NCBI GenBank assembly: GCA_016207885.1
Contig: JACQZE010000003.1
Span: 310,001 to 374,000, forward strand
DNA: 64,000 bases
Source: Nitrospirota bacterium
GTDB lineage: Bacteria; Nitrospirota; Thermodesulfovibrionia; UBA6902
Direction of reading: 5' to 3'
Part shown: positions 17,336-25,939 of the stretch, in pieces
Layout of the letters: each line of letters starts with the position of its first letter
Position numbering within the stretch: position 1 is the first letter of the stretch
Position numbers and translations under genes: made by a program
Notes under the pieces: model-generated
Told to the model about the DNA's origin: nothing
Database searches by the model: none
Seen by the model: only the letters and a program-made list of their open reading frames with translations

Positions 17336-17926
17336 TTACAGCGTATAGACTTTGGACATATCAGCGCCAAGTGCTTTTATCTCTTTTATAGCTTCTTCAC
17401 TCTTTAAAGATGTGACAAGTATGACATCATACTCGAGATTCCTGAAATCCTCATACGAATAAACATCATGTCCGAAAAAGGCCTTCTCAGCCCTTTCTTT
17501 GTCAATCACGCCAACGAGATTCAGCGGCAATCCGCGCAGAGAGATATACGCCAGCTCCGCAACCTCGCCGTCGCCCCAGATCAGGATATTCTTCACCCCG
17601 GCTGTGATCATCTGCTGATATGTCTCATCGATCTTCTTGCGCGCTGATTTGAAATAATTGACCGACTGGTGCATATAGTCATAGGTGAGGCCGACACGGA
17701 GTTTAAGTCCCGCTGGAGTCAGGACATACTTCACCCTGTTCATGGGGCCCTTTGTGATCTTGATATGCCCCTTCTTCACGAGCCGCTTTACATACGCGTT
17801 AACAAGGCCAAGCGCGATATTGAGCCTGCTTGAGAGGGTGCGCTGGGTGACAACAGATTCCTGGCTTATCTCATCCAGAATTCTTAGGGTAATCTCATTG
17901 TCCTTGCTGTTATCAAGACTGTTCAC
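17336..17926 (-). CDS. Winged-helix regulator with Rossmann-like sensor domain
   Basis: This 196-residue protein joins two parts. Residues 1-80 form a MarR-like winged helix (SVVTQRTLSSRLNIALGLVN, then HIKITKGPMNRVKYVLTPAG). Residues about 110-196 form a Rossmann-like domain (NILIWGDGEVAELAYISL, LVGVIDKERAEKAFFGHDV, DVILVTSLKSEEAIKEIK) resembling the nucleotide-sugar-binding N-domain of PglD-type acetyltransferases. The glycine pattern WGDGEVAE is in place for nucleotide binding. It lies upstream of the NusG-like gene on the same strand, separated by repeat copy A. It may sense a nucleotide sugar and set expression of the glycan operon; this is inference. Confidence 0.72.
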   Translation of the reverse strand: MNSLDNSKDNEITLRILDEISQESVVTQRTLSSRLNIALGLVNAYVKRLVKKGHIKITKGPMNRVKYVLTPAGLKLRVGLTYDYMHQSVNYFKSARKKIDETYQQMITAGVKNILIWGDGEVAELAYISLRGLPLNLVGVIDKERAEKAFFGHDVYSYEDFRNLEYDVILVTSLKSEEAIKEIKALGADMSKVYTL

Positions 17927-17994
17927 ACTATGAACATACTAAGTTTGAGAAGATTTGTCAAGGGTAACGGCTTTATTTTTATGAATAATCGCTA

Positions 17995-18135
17995 ATGAAC
18001 GTTCATGGGATGAACTGTATGGGATTGTGGGGATTGCAGATGACAAGATAATAGGAAGCGATAAATCAAACGATTTATCCCTTGAAACTTCTGCTATTTT
18101 ATCGTAATATTAGTTACCGTAACGATAGTTACGAT
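17995..18135. promoter_or_regulatory. Palindromes in the divergent intergenic region
   Basis: The 232-base gap between the divergent regulator and ATPase genes holds several symmetrical sites: a perfect 12-base palindrome ATGAACGTTCAT at 17,995-18,006, GTTACCGTAAC at 18,113-18,123, and ATCGTAA (18,101-18,107) paired with TTACGAT (18,129-18,135). The last two flank where a promoter for the plus-strand ATPase gene would lie. They could be operator sites for the winged-helix protein or another regulator. Confidence 0.4.
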
Positions 18136-18158
18136 AATTTGACAGTCAGGTTTGAACT

Positions 18159-19478
18159 ATGAGATTTTATAATCGCAAACAGGAAATACAGGAGCTTACC
18201 ACGCTCTACGATCAGACAAAAGACTCCGCGCGCATGGCGGTGATTACCGGCAGAAGGCGTGTCGGCAAGACCATGCTTGCTTTGGAATTTGCCGGCCAGC
18301 ATAAATTTATCTACCTGTTTGTCTCCAGGAAGGCAGAACACCTGCTTTGCATGGAATACATTGATGAGATCAAGAAACATTTTACCCTTCCGGTGCTTGG
18401 TGATATAAAACATTTTAAGGATGTAGTTGCTCTGCTTCTTGAGCTTTCAAAACAGGAGCAGTTTATTGTGATCATTGATGAATTTCAGGAGTTCTATAAT
18501 GTGAATCCTGCAGTATATTCCGAGATTCAGCGTCTATGGGATTTGAATAAATCAAAATGCAGAATGAATCTCATCTGTATCGGATCTGTATATTCTTTGA
18601 TGCATAAAATATTTGAAGAGTCAAAAGAGCCTTTATTCGGGAGAGCGGACAGGATACTCTTCCTTAAGCCCTTTACCATAAAGGATACCTATAGAGTGCT
18701 GTCAGATCACGGCGCTGATGATATGAAGTCTTTGTTTGACTGTTATGTATTTACAGGAGGGATGCCGAAATATCTGGAGATGCTGACATCAAATTCAGCA
18801 TTATCCTACGAAGATATACTTAACTTTATACTTGCCTCTAATTCTCCCTTTATAAACGAGGGTAGAAACCTGCTTATAGAAGAGTTCGGGAAGGAGTACG
18901 GGACATATTTTTCGATACTTGAACTTATATCCATAGGCAAGACGGCACGGACAGAGATAGAATCTGTATTGGAGATACACGCAGGGGCTTATCTGGCAAG
19001 ACTGGAGAATGACTATGCGCTTATCTCAAGGCATAAACCTGTCGGCGCCAAGCCTGCTTCACGATTACAGAAATACAAAATAACTGACAATTTTCTTAAC
19101 TTCTGGTTCCGGTTTATTTTTCGCAACCGGTCTGCGGCTGAGACAGAAAACTTTTCTTATATCAAAGAAATCATCAACAGGGATTATTCGAGTTATTCCG
19201 GACGGATGCTTGAAAATTTTTTTCATCAGCTTTTTGCCGAGACAGGAAACTATAATGTGATAGGCTCATATTGGGAGAAGGGAAATCAAAATGAAATCGA
19301 TCTTGTTGCGATCAATGACCTGAAGAAGGAGATCACCTTGGCCGATATCAAGCTCGACAGAAAAAGGATAAATCTTAACGCGCTGAAAGAAAGAGCGCAA
19401 GGATTGCTCAACACGTATCCCGAATACAAAGTTAAATGGCTTGGACTGAGCTTGGGAGATGTTAAAGATTATCTATAG
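18159..19478 (+). CDS. Archaeal-type AAA ATPase with DUF234/PD-(D/E)xK-like C-terminus
   Basis: This 439-residue protein starts MRFYNRKQEIQELTTLYDQT. Its Walker A is ITGRRRVGKTMLALEFA (residues about 29-45), and its Walker B is FIVIIDEFQEFYN. The central region CYVFTGGMPKYLEML is typical of the ArchATPase family. The C-terminal DUF234 part contains NQNEIDLVAINDLKKEITLA then DIKLDRK, which fits a PD-(D/E)xK nuclease-like core with E-I-D and D-I-K. The cellular role of these proteins is not settled; some behave as mobile or defence-associated genes. It is a single-gene unit on the plus strand splitting the minus-strand glycan genes, so it was probably acquired separately. Confidence 0.8.
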   Translation: MRFYNRKQEIQELTTLYDQTKDSARMAVITGRRRVGKTMLALEFAGQHKFIYLFVSRKAEHLLCMEYIDEIKKHFTLPVLGDIKHFKDVVALLLELSKQEQFIVIIDEFQEFYNVNPAVYSEIQRLWDLNKSKCRMNLICIGSVYSLMHKIFEESKEPLFGRADRILFLKPFTIKDTYRVLSDHGADDMKSLFDCYVFTGGMPKYLEMLTSNSALSYEDILNFILASNSPFINEGRNLLIEEFGKEYGTYFSILELISIGKTARTEIESVLEIHAGAYLARLENDYALISRHKPVGAKPASRLQKYKITDNFLNFWFRFIFRNRSAAETENFSYIKEIINRDYSSYSGRMLENFFHQLFAETGNYNVIGSYWEKGNQNEIDLVAINDLKKEITLADIKLDRKRINLNALKERAQGLLNTYPEYKVKWLGLSLGDVKDYL

Positions 19479-19608
19479 CAACTGTATACGAGGTGGTCTT
19501 GCCATAGTGTGGGGATGTTAGCAGATTTATTTGCATGGTTGCAAGCCTATCTTCTGTATGGCAGGTGCTGTTTTATTGGTGGCAACAGGTTGTCAAGTCA
19601 GCCCCCGG

Positions 19609-20175
19609 TTAATATCTACTGATCCCTTTTTTGAAATAAACCGTTGGCACTTCTACTGCTTCTCCATTTCTTTTTAATCCATCCAGATTCATTTCAAATT
19701 CTTCTTCAACAGAAGGGGACGGATAATCGAAGAAAAGCAGAAAACAATTATTCTCACTAATAGGTATTGATCCGCTTAAAGGTGGTGCTGAGCGAAGATA
19801 TTCTAAATCCCATCTCGTATACGAGCATGTAAATCCCTTTGGTTTTAGTACCGTGCCATCGCCAAGCTTAACTATAACATCAGAATGATTGAAGCTAAAC
19901 TCAGAGTTGTTTTTTGAGAAGAAATCCACTGTTACAAGAAATAAGCCTATATTTTCCATATGATTGAACGATTGGATTCTTATTTTCATGTCTTTACTTG
20001 TCAGAAAATCTACCATTGGCAAGCATCCTTCGTAACCGCATTCTTCTACCATGGTCCAATTAGGATTAAAATTAATTATTGGTCTACTAATTATATGATC
20101 CCGCCGAATACAGCCTGAAAGCATAGCAATGAAAAGCAAAACTAATATGAGACGTATAGACTTAACTATTGACAT
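19609..20175 (-). CDS. Hypothetical lipoprotein
   Basis: This 188-residue protein starts with a lipoprotein signal ILVLLFIAMLSGCIRRD, with the acylated Cys about residue 22. I do not recognise the mature domain. It has an acidic, aromatic-rich beta pattern (LFLVTVDFFSKNNSEFSF, DVIVKLGDGTVLKPKGF) that recalls small immunoglobulin-like or DUF4352-type extracytoplasmic domains. Two cysteines in EECGYEGCLP may form a disulfide. It abuts wbaP with no gap (20,175/20,176), so they are probably co-transcribed, yet its A/T-rich composition differs from wbaP. A link to polysaccharide export is possible but not shown. Confidence 0.6.
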   Translation of the reverse strand: MSIVKSIRLILVLLFIAMLSGCIRRDHIISRPIINFNPNWTMVEECGYEGCLPMVDFLTSKDMKIRIQSFNHMENIGLFLVTVDFFSKNNSEFSFNHSDVIVKLGDGTVLKPKGFTCSYTRWDLEYLRSAPPLSGSIPISENNCFLLFFDYPSPSVEEEFEMNLDGLKRNGEAVEVPTVYFKKGISRY

Positions 20176-21597
20176 CTACCACGCCCCTTCACGCCTAAAG
20201 ACAACCCTCAACGTCTTAAAGAGGATAACTATATCAAGCCAGAGGTTCCAGTTCCTTACATACCACGAATCAAGCGCGATCCTGTAATCATAGCTCGTCC
20301 CGCTCCTGCCGCTGACCTGCCAGAGCCCGGTAACCCCCGGCGGCACGCCGAAGCAGAGCTCGGCCTTATCCTTGTAATAGTCATCTATCTCAATCTTTGT
20401 CACCGGCCTCGGCCCTACAAGGCTCATGTCGCCCTTGAGAACATTGAATATCTGCGGGAGTTCATCAAGTGATGTCCTTCGCAGGAAGTCGCCGATATGA
20501 GTCACCCTCGGGTCGTTCCTGAGCTTGAAGTTCTCATCCCATTCCTTCCTTGCCTGCGGGTCTGACGCAAGCATCTTCTTGAGCCTCGCCTCCGCGTCAT
20601 GATGCATGGTTCTGAACTTGTAGCACCTGAACGCCCTGCCATCCTTGCCTATCCTCTCCTGCGAGTATATCGCAGGGCCCTTTGATGTCAGCCTGATGAT
20701 GATGGAGAGCATGAGCATCGGAATGGCAAGGATAATAAATGCCATGAGGCTGATAATAATATCAAAGCTCTTTTTAATGAATATGTTTGCCGGCCTCGCA
20801 AGGTTGTTCTTTACCTCAAGGCCGATGACCTGTTCCTGAAAGAAGTTCTGCAGCTCTGTTCCCAGAACCGCGACGCCGAAAAGGTCAGGGATAAGAAGAA
20901 TGTTCTGCACCTTATACTGAAGGTTATTGATTATCCTGATAAGCTTCTCCCTGTGACAGCCCGGCATAGCGATCACGATATCGTGAATGTCATACCTGTC
21001 AATATATTTTTCAACATCATCTATGCTTCCGAAGACTTTAAGCCCCTCGACCATGCTCCCGATCTTTGCAGGTTCATCATCAATAAACCCGACAACCTCG
21101 ACGCCGAGATTTTTATCCCTGTGTAACGCCTTCAGTATCAGCCTTCCTGTTTCACCTGCGCCCAGGATGAGCGCCCTGCTCCTGAGCAATCCGGTATTTA
21201 CCAGTATCTTCTTTGCATTGAGCCTGATAAGCGGAAGAAGCGGCAGCGAGATGATTCCCATTACTACTATCACAGTTCTTGATACCGCCTCGCCGACCTT
21301 GCCTAAAAAGAGGATACTGAACACGGCTATCGTCGCAAAGAAGACCGCTTTCCAGAGTATCTTTATCTCATCCCAGAACGGAAGCCGTTTTGTGTAGAGG
21401 CCTTCATACGCAAAGAATGTCAGCCATATAGGAAATACCCACCAGAAGAAGGTGAAGTTATTTATCGGGAACTCCGGAAAGTGAAAAAAGAAAGGCAGCA
21501 GGTTCTTTCTTAATGTTATCGCTCCCTGCAGTGTAATGAATATGGAAAAGATATCAATGAGAAAAAGAAGAAGCGTTCCGGCCCTCTTGCGTTTCAT
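20176..21597 (-). CDS. wbaP: WbaP-type undecaprenyl-phosphate glycosyl-1-phosphate transferase
   Basis: This 473-residue protein has four or five N-terminal membrane helices and a central Rossmann-like domain (ALILGAGETGRLILKAL, VEVVGFIDDEPAKIG). One more membrane helix near residue 285 leads to the bacterial sugar-transferase domain: YKFRTMHHDAEARLKKM, LPQIFNVLKGDMSLVGPRP and PGVTGLWQVSGRS. WbaP-family enzymes start polysaccharide repeat-unit assembly by moving a hexose-1-phosphate onto undecaprenyl phosphate. Its presence next to the glycan operon supplies the initiating step that the operon itself lacks in this window. The sugar, galactose or another hexose, is not fixed by sequence. Confidence 0.88.
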   Translation of the reverse strand: MKRKRAGTLLLFLIDIFSIFITLQGAITLRKNLLPFFFHFPEFPINNFTFFWWVFPIWLTFFAYEGLYTKRLPFWDEIKILWKAVFFATIAVFSILFLGKVGEAVSRTVIVVMGIISLPLLPLIRLNAKKILVNTGLLRSRALILGAGETGRLILKALHRDKNLGVEVVGFIDDEPAKIGSMVEGLKVFGSIDDVEKYIDRYDIHDIVIAMPGCHREKLIRIINNLQYKVQNILLIPDLFGVAVLGTELQNFFQEQVIGLEVKNNLARPANIFIKKSFDIIISLMAFIILAIPMLMLSIIIRLTSKGPAIYSQERIGKDGRAFRCYKFRTMHHDAEARLKKMLASDPQARKEWDENFKLRNDPRVTHIGDFLRRTSLDELPQIFNVLKGDMSLVGPRPVTKIEIDDYYKDKAELCFGVPPGVTGLWQVSGRSGTSYDYRIALDSWYVRNWNLWLDIVILFKTLRVVFRREGAW

Positions 21598-21697
21598 TCG
21601 TATCTATCTCCATGTGAAGAAATAAAGATCATCGCGTAACCTTAGAGATATTGTATTGATTGCCTGAGAATAGGTCAATGATGTGAACGACCTGGAG

Positions 21698-22564
21698 TTA
21701 TCTATTATTGATAAATTTGAAGCTTAATAACTTGTAGATGAGCTTGGCAGCGAGAAAGTCTGGGGCCTTGTCAACTGACGAAGGACAGAGTTCCATAATG
21801 TCAAAACCGACTATGTTCTTCTTCATTGAAACGCGCTGTAGAAGTTCAAGAACCTCATACCAACCCAGTCCGCCGGGCTCAGGCGTTCCTGTTGAAGGCA
21901 TGATTGACGGGTCAAATACATCAAGGTCTATTGTGATATACACATTGCCGCTCAGCTTTTTTATGGCCTGATCCATCCAGTTCTTGTTCTTCCGTATGTC
22001 AGATGCATAAAAGATGTTCTTGGTATTGATATTGCCGAGTTCAGATGAGTCCATGCTCCTTATGCCGACTGAGACGATGGTATCAGTGACCTCTTTAGCC
22101 CTTGCCATGACGCAGGCATGGTTGTATTTGCTTCCCTCGTAAGAGTCGCGCATGTCAGAGTGAGCGTCAAGATGGAGGATGCTGATGTCTTTAAAAGATT
22201 CCGCATGTGCTTTTATCGAGCCGAATGATACAGAATGCTCGCCGCCGAGCACAACTGCGAATTTTCCGTCAGATAAATATTTAGCGGTCTTGTTATAGAC
22301 GCTCTTTACCATAGCAGCGGGGGTGGATGAGATTATCGCTTTGGAAGTGTGTATGCCTTTTTTATAGACCTCGGAAGCTGTTTCAATATCATATAGCTCC
22401 ATATTCTTTGAGGCCTCTATGATCGCCTTCGGCCCTTTGTCAGCGCCTTTTCCCCAGGTGCTGGTCTTGTCAAAAGGGACAGGAACGATAACTATAGCGG
22501 AGTCTTTATAGTTTGAGTGGTTTTGCGGAAGGCCGCAGAAATTGTTCGGGGTCTTTTGCTTCAA
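21698..22564 (-). CDS. speB: Agmatinase-family ureohydrolase
   Basis: This 288-residue enzyme has all ureohydrolase manganese motifs: VVLGGEHSVSFGS, ISILHLDAHSDMRDSYEG and VYITIDLDVFDPSIMPSTG followed by TPEPGG. The family hydrolyses agmatine to putrescine and urea. It abuts the pyruvoyl arginine decarboxylase gene (22,564/22,565). Together they form an arginine to agmatine to putrescine route, which is consistent with the agmatinase rather than arginase assignment. The length is close to the usual 290-310 residues. Confidence 0.88.
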   Translation of the reverse strand: MKQKTPNNFCGLPQNHSNYKDSAIVIVPVPFDKTSTWGKGADKGPKAIIEASKNMELYDIETASEVYKKGIHTSKAIISSTPAAMVKSVYNKTAKYLSDGKFAVVLGGEHSVSFGSIKAHAESFKDISILHLDAHSDMRDSYEGSKYNHACVMARAKEVTDTIVSVGIRSMDSSELGNINTKNIFYASDIRKNKNWMDQAIKKLSGNVYITIDLDVFDPSIMPSTGTPEPGGLGWYEVLELLQRVSMKKNIVGFDIMELCPSSVDKAPDFLAAKLIYKLLSFKFINNR

Positions 22565-23110
22565 TTAATCGATCAACATGACTGCAGCCGCGACAACAGT
22601 CGTCCACTTTCCGGATTTATCGCCCTCTGCAGACTGACAGACATTCATGGATTTAAAGATATACTCGCTCGCCTTATACACCTGTTTTCTGGAGTCCCAC
22701 GCCTCATCAGGGTCAAATGATATACCGAGTGTAGTGGCTAACATAGATGCAGCCAGGTCCTCTGCGTAGTCACCGGCCTTTTTTGCTGTCTCTCCAAAAG
22801 AATGGTGCTCGGAAAGATACCCGTAATTCTTTCTATCTTTGGGCACGGCAAGCCCGATCGCGGATGAGACAAGCCTGTTAGGCTCATTTGTTGAATTTCT
22901 CGCCATTACACAGAAGGTGATCTGTCCGGGTTTGATCAGGTCCAGGCCTTTGCGTCTGGGAATTATTGTGCATTCCGGAGGAAAGATACTCGATACATAA
23001 ACAAGGTTGCACTTCTCGATCCCGGCCTTTCTCAAAGCCATCTCAAAAGATGCCAGACTGTCCTTGTGAACCCCTACGCCTTTAGTGAAGAATATCTTTT
23101 TAGGTATCAT
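22565..23110 (-). CDS. pdaD: Pyruvoyl-dependent arginine decarboxylase
   Basis: This 181-residue protein shows the family signature [20 protein letters not shown]. The Ser-Ser pair is the self-cleavage site that generates the pyruvoyl cofactor. A C-terminal [15 protein letters not shown] closes the domain, and ISEHHSFG-like residues ([10 protein letters not shown]) help line the active site. It decarboxylates arginine to agmatine, the substrate of the next gene's product. This form is common in archaea and in some deep-branching bacteria, and is unlike the PLP-dependent SpeA. It starts divergently from hisH. Confidence 0.9.
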   Translation of the reverse strand: MIPKKIFFTKGVGVHKDSLASFEMALRKAGIEKCNLVYVSSIFPPECTIIPRRKGLDLIKPGQITFCVMARNSTNEPNRLVSSAIGLAVPKDRKNYGYLSEHHSFGETAKKAGDYAEDLAASMLATTLGISFDPDEAWDSRKQVYKASEYIFKSMNVCQSAEGDKSGKWTTVVAAAVMLID

Positions 23111-23201
23111 GTCAGTTATAAATATACATCTTTTTCAAAAAATAATATATACGGTAACTCAACTCTGCATGTTTTTTCAAGTGAGCGCTTAAATACTTCG
23201 A

Positions 23202-23230
23202 TTGAATTTACTTTCTCAATCCCATAATAT
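23202..23230 (+). promoter_or_regulatory. hisH promoter, leaderless arrangement
   Basis: TTGAAT at 23,202-23,207 and TAATAT at 23,225-23,230 are separated by 17 bases. Only six bases lie between the -10 box and the ATG at 23,237, and no Shine-Dalgarno sequence is present. Transcription from this promoter would begin at or within a base of the start codon. Confidence 0.5.
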
Positions 23231-23236
23231 AAAAAC

Positions 23237-23854
23237 ATGATAGCGATCATTGATTACGGAATGGGAAATCTCAGGAGCGTTGAAAAGGGATTTCAAAAGG
23301 CAGGCGTTGAGGTCATGGTGACGAACAGGCCTGAGGACGTTAAGAATGCAGACGGCGTGGTTCTTCCCGGCGTAGGCGCATTCAAGGACTGCATGAGGGA
23401 GCTGACAAATCTCGACCTGACAACGGCCATTGTCGAATCCATAAAAAGCGGCAAGCCCTTTCTCGGCATATGCCTCGGCCTTCAGGTGCTCTTCAGCGAA
23501 TCAGAAGAGTTCGGAAGGTGCATGGGGCTCGATATCTTTAAAGGAAAGGTCCCGAGATTTCCCAAAAGCAGCCTCAAGGTCCCTCATATGGGATGGAATG
23601 AGATAAAGATACGGAAAGAGAATCCTCTTTTAAAGGGTATCCCGGATAAAAGTTATTTCTACTTTGTGCATTCTTACTATGTTGTGCCTGAAGACAGTTC
23701 CATCATCTCAACAACTACTGATTATGGAATCGAGTTCACATCGTCAATATGGAAAGACAATGTCTATGCCGTTCAGTTCCACCCGGAAAAGAGCCAGGCC
23801 CTCGGACTGCGGCTGCTCAGGAATTTCGGGGATATTGTGAAAAAAGCTCGCTGA
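23237..23854 (+). CDS. hisH: Imidazole glycerol phosphate synthase amidotransferase subunit
   Basis: This 205-residue class I glutamine amidotransferase starts IAIIDYGMGNLRSVEKGF and has the oxyanion/glycine strand VVLPGVGAFKDCM. The nucleophile Cys is in FLGICLGLQVLF, and the His-Glu pair is in AVQFHPEKSQ. HisH supplies ammonia to HisF for imidazole ring closure in histidine synthesis. No hisF or other his gene is present in the window. The gene is monocistronic, and its last 38 bases overlap the convergent folK gene. A related HisH copy serves PseA-type acetamidino transfer in some flagellin glycan systems, but no such partner is seen here. Confidence 0.9.
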   Translation: MIAIIDYGMGNLRSVEKGFQKAGVEVMVTNRPEDVKNADGVVLPGVGAFKDCMRELTNLDLTTAIVESIKSGKPFLGICLGLQVLFSESEEFGRCMGLDIFKGKVPRFPKSSLKVPHMGWNEIKIRKENPLLKGIPDKSYFYFVHSYYVVPEDSSIISTTTDYGIEFTSSIWKDNVYAVQFHPEKSQALGLRLLRNFGDIVKKAR

Positions 23855-24281
23855 TACTCTTCTTCAAAACAGGATGAATTTTCTCAGGCGCTATCTCTGA
23901 AAGAGGCTTCAAGACAAATTCTCTCCCTGCGATATGAGGATGCGGTATCTCCAGTTCAGGAGTTTTTAAAACAAGGTCACCATAAAGCAGGATATCAAGG
24001 TCAATAACTCTCGGCCCCCAGCGTACAGACTCTTCACGCCCTATTTCAGACTCGATATTTTTAAGAAGTTTTAAAAGCGCATCAGGGGATAAAGCGGTCT
24101 CAGCCTCAACCGCCATATTGATGAACTTCGGCTGGCCTTCCAAACCCCACGGCTCTGTCTCTATCATAGAGGAAGGTTTTGTAACTTTGATGCCGTTGTC
24201 TCTGAGAAGAGAGACCGCCTTCATGCAGTTCTCTTCCCTGTCGCCGAGGTTTGAGCCGATGCCGATGTAAGCTGTAGGCAT
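23817..24281 (-). CDS. folK: 6-hydroxymethyl-dihydropterin pyrophosphokinase
   Basis: This 154-residue protein has TAYIGIGSNLGDREENCMK at the N-terminus and SSMIETEPWGLEGQPKFIN. The family hallmark RWGPRVIDLDILLYG carries the Mg-binding Asp pair, and ELEIPHPHIAGREFVL follows. It transfers pyrophosphate from ATP to 6-hydroxymethyl-dihydropterin in folate synthesis. It begins 5 bases after the dapL stop on the same strand, and its 3' end overlaps hisH convergently. The length is slightly shorter than the E. coli enzyme but complete. Confidence 0.92.
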   Translation of the reverse strand: MPTAYIGIGSNLGDREENCMKAVSLLRDNGIKVTKPSSMIETEPWGLEGQPKFINMAVEAETALSPDALLKLLKNIESEIGREESVRWGPRVIDLDILLYGDLVLKTPELEIPHPHIAGREFVLKPLSEIAPEKIHPVLKKSISELFSQYPRNS

Positions 24282-24286
24282 GTTTT

Positions 24287-25462
24287 TCAGAGCGCCTTCT
24301 TTATCCTTGCGACAGCTTCTTTCATCCTCTTCTCATCCACGGTAAGCGCGAATCTTATATATCCCTCGCCCGGCGCGCCGAAGCCGTTGCCCGGAGTTGC
24401 AAGGACACCTGCTTTATCCAACAGGAGCGCTGCGAATTTTGAAGAAGAATATCCTGCCGGAACCTTTGCCCAGAGATAGAAAGTGGCCTCAGGTTTTATA
24501 GCCTTAATGCCGATCTCTTTTAATCCTTTATAAAGGACATCCCTTCTGCCCTGATAGGTCTTCCTTATCTTTTCAAGAACAGCATCTTCCGTCTCGAGCG
24601 CGGCTATTCCCGCCTCCTGTATCGCCTGGAATATGCCTGAGTCCAGATTCGACTTTATCTTTCCGAGCCCTGCTATCACATCCTTATTGCCTGCTGCAAA
24701 ACCTATCCTCCATCCGGTCATGTTGCATGTCTTTGAGAGTGAGTGAAATTCAATCCCAACTTCTTTGGCTCCCGGAATCTGAAGAAAGCTCAAAGGTTTC
24801 TTTCCGTCGTAGTAGATCTCTGAATAAGCGGCGTCATGACATACGATGATATTGTTCTTTGCTGCAAAGTCGATCACCTCTTTATAAAAGCCTCTTCCTG
24901 CACATGCCGATGTTGGGTTGTTCGGATAATTGATGAAGATGAGCTTCGCTTTTTTAAGGACATCTTTTGGTATCGCCTTCAGGTCAGGCAGATATTTGTT
25001 CTTCTCTATGAGCGGCATGATGTGGCTCTTCCCGCCTGCAAAGAGCGTGGCAACAGGATAAACAGGATATCCCGGCGAAGGCACAAGCACAACATCTCCG
25101 GGATTTATGAATGCAAGAGGAATATGGCCGATACCCTCTTTTGAACCTATGAGAGAGACTACTTCTGTTTTGGGGTCGAGCTTAACATTGAACCTTTTCT
25201 TGTACCAATCAGCAACCGCCTGCCTGAACGAGAGCATCCCGGCATATGACGGATAGCGGTGATGTTCAGGATTCTCAACAGCCTTCTTTATCCTCTGGAC
25301 AATATGCCTCGGCGTAGGAATGTCAGGATCGCCTATGCTCAGGTCTATAAGGTCAACGCCTTTTTTCAGCGCGTCCTGTTTCATATCATCTATGGCTGCA
25401 AAGAGATACGGCGGCAGTTTTTTTACTCTGTCGGCAAGTTCTGCGGAAACCTTTTTACTCAA
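24287..25462 (-). CDS. dapL: LL-diaminopimelate aminotransferase
   Basis: This 391-residue fold-type I PLP aminotransferase has LIDLSIGDPDIPTPRHIV, HRYPSYAGMLSFRQAVADWY and FINYPNNPTSACA. The Schiff-base Lys is in EFHSLSKTCNMTGWRIGF, and GEGYIRFALT holds the carboxylate-binding Arg. DapL converts tetrahydrodipicolinate to LL-diaminopimelate in one step for lysine and peptidoglycan. It resembles the DapL forms of plants, Chlamydia and many anaerobes. The general class I aminotransferase group is broad, so another substrate is possible. It is probably co-transcribed with folK. Confidence 0.83.
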   Translation of the reverse strand: MSKKVSAELADRVKKLPPYLFAAIDDMKQDALKKGVDLIDLSIGDPDIPTPRHIVQRIKKAVENPEHHRYPSYAGMLSFRQAVADWYKKRFNVKLDPKTEVVSLIGSKEGIGHIPLAFINPGDVVLVPSPGYPVYPVATLFAGGKSHIMPLIEKNKYLPDLKAIPKDVLKKAKLIFINYPNNPTSACAGRGFYKEVIDFAAKNNIIVCHDAAYSEIYYDGKKPLSFLQIPGAKEVGIEFHSLSKTCNMTGWRIGFAAGNKDVIAGLGKIKSNLDSGIFQAIQEAGIAALETEDAVLEKIRKTYQGRRDVLYKGLKEIGIKAIKPEATFYLWAKVPAGYSSSKFAALLLDKAGVLATPGNGFGAPGEGYIRFALTVDEKRMKEAVARIKKAL

Positions 25463-25515
25463 TTTATTCCTCCTCTATAACTTAAACAAAACCTATTTAT
25501 AAACTCTGTTCGGCT

Positions 25516-25670
25516 GTCATTCCGGCGGCTCCGTCCAGCCTACTGTTGGCTTGTCCGGAATCTTCCCCTCTAAAAAGAGGGGTTAGGGGTGTGTTTTATC
25601 TCAACATCCCCCTGTATCCACCTTTTTCAGGGGGAATTCAAAGACTGGATTCCCGACAAGCGGAAATGAC
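25516..25670. repeat. GTCATTCC inverted-repeat element, copy B
   Basis: This copy has the same ends and the CCCCTCTAAAAAGAGGGG core as copies A and C. About 29 extra bases are inserted in the left arm (GGCTCCGTCCAGCCTACTG region). The right end reads TTCCCGACAAGCGGAAATGAC. It lies upstream of dapL. Confidence 0.8.
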
Positions 25671-25679
25671 GCTGCTTCG

Positions 25680-25895
25680 GACGTTTATTATAAGGAGATT
25701 GAATATGATATTGCAAAAAAGATTGATTCTACTCTCTTAATTAAGAGCCTTCATTCAATCAAGAACCATACTTGTTCCTATACAGGATGTCCAGCGGGCT
25801 TTGAGGAGCTTTTGTTATATCTCGGACCACAAACTGAAAAGGCTATTTTTTGCTTGATTTATAAATTATTACTCTCTAAAATGATTAATGATTGA
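25680..25895 (+). pseudogene. Possible 3' remnant of an unrecognised gene
   Basis: An open frame of 71 codons without a usable start runs straight out of the right end of repeat copy B to a TGA at 25,893. The translation has ordinary protein character (DVYYKEIEYDIAKKID near the start, TCSYTGCPAGFEELLLYLG in the middle, LLLSKMIND at the end). I do not recognise it. It may be the tail of a gene truncated by the repeat, or chance. The rest of the 477-base gap (25,463-25,939) holds repeat copy B and nothing else I can name. Confidence 0.25.
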
Positions 25896-25939
25896 GGAAA
25901 TACGAGTGGTAACATACTAATTGTTAGGTTTCAATAATA

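Noticed and set aside
23237-23854. HisH as an ammonia donor for a PseA-type step in the glycan pathway
   Set aside because: No PseA or HisF partner is seen, the gene is in a different transcription unit, and its motifs are ordinary HisH; only orphan status was kept as an observation.
25546-25740. Open frames within repeat copies A-C encoding CPESSPLKRGVRGVF-like peptides
   Set aside because: These recur wherever the G/C-block repeat occurs and have no independent protein evidence; they are translations of the repeat.
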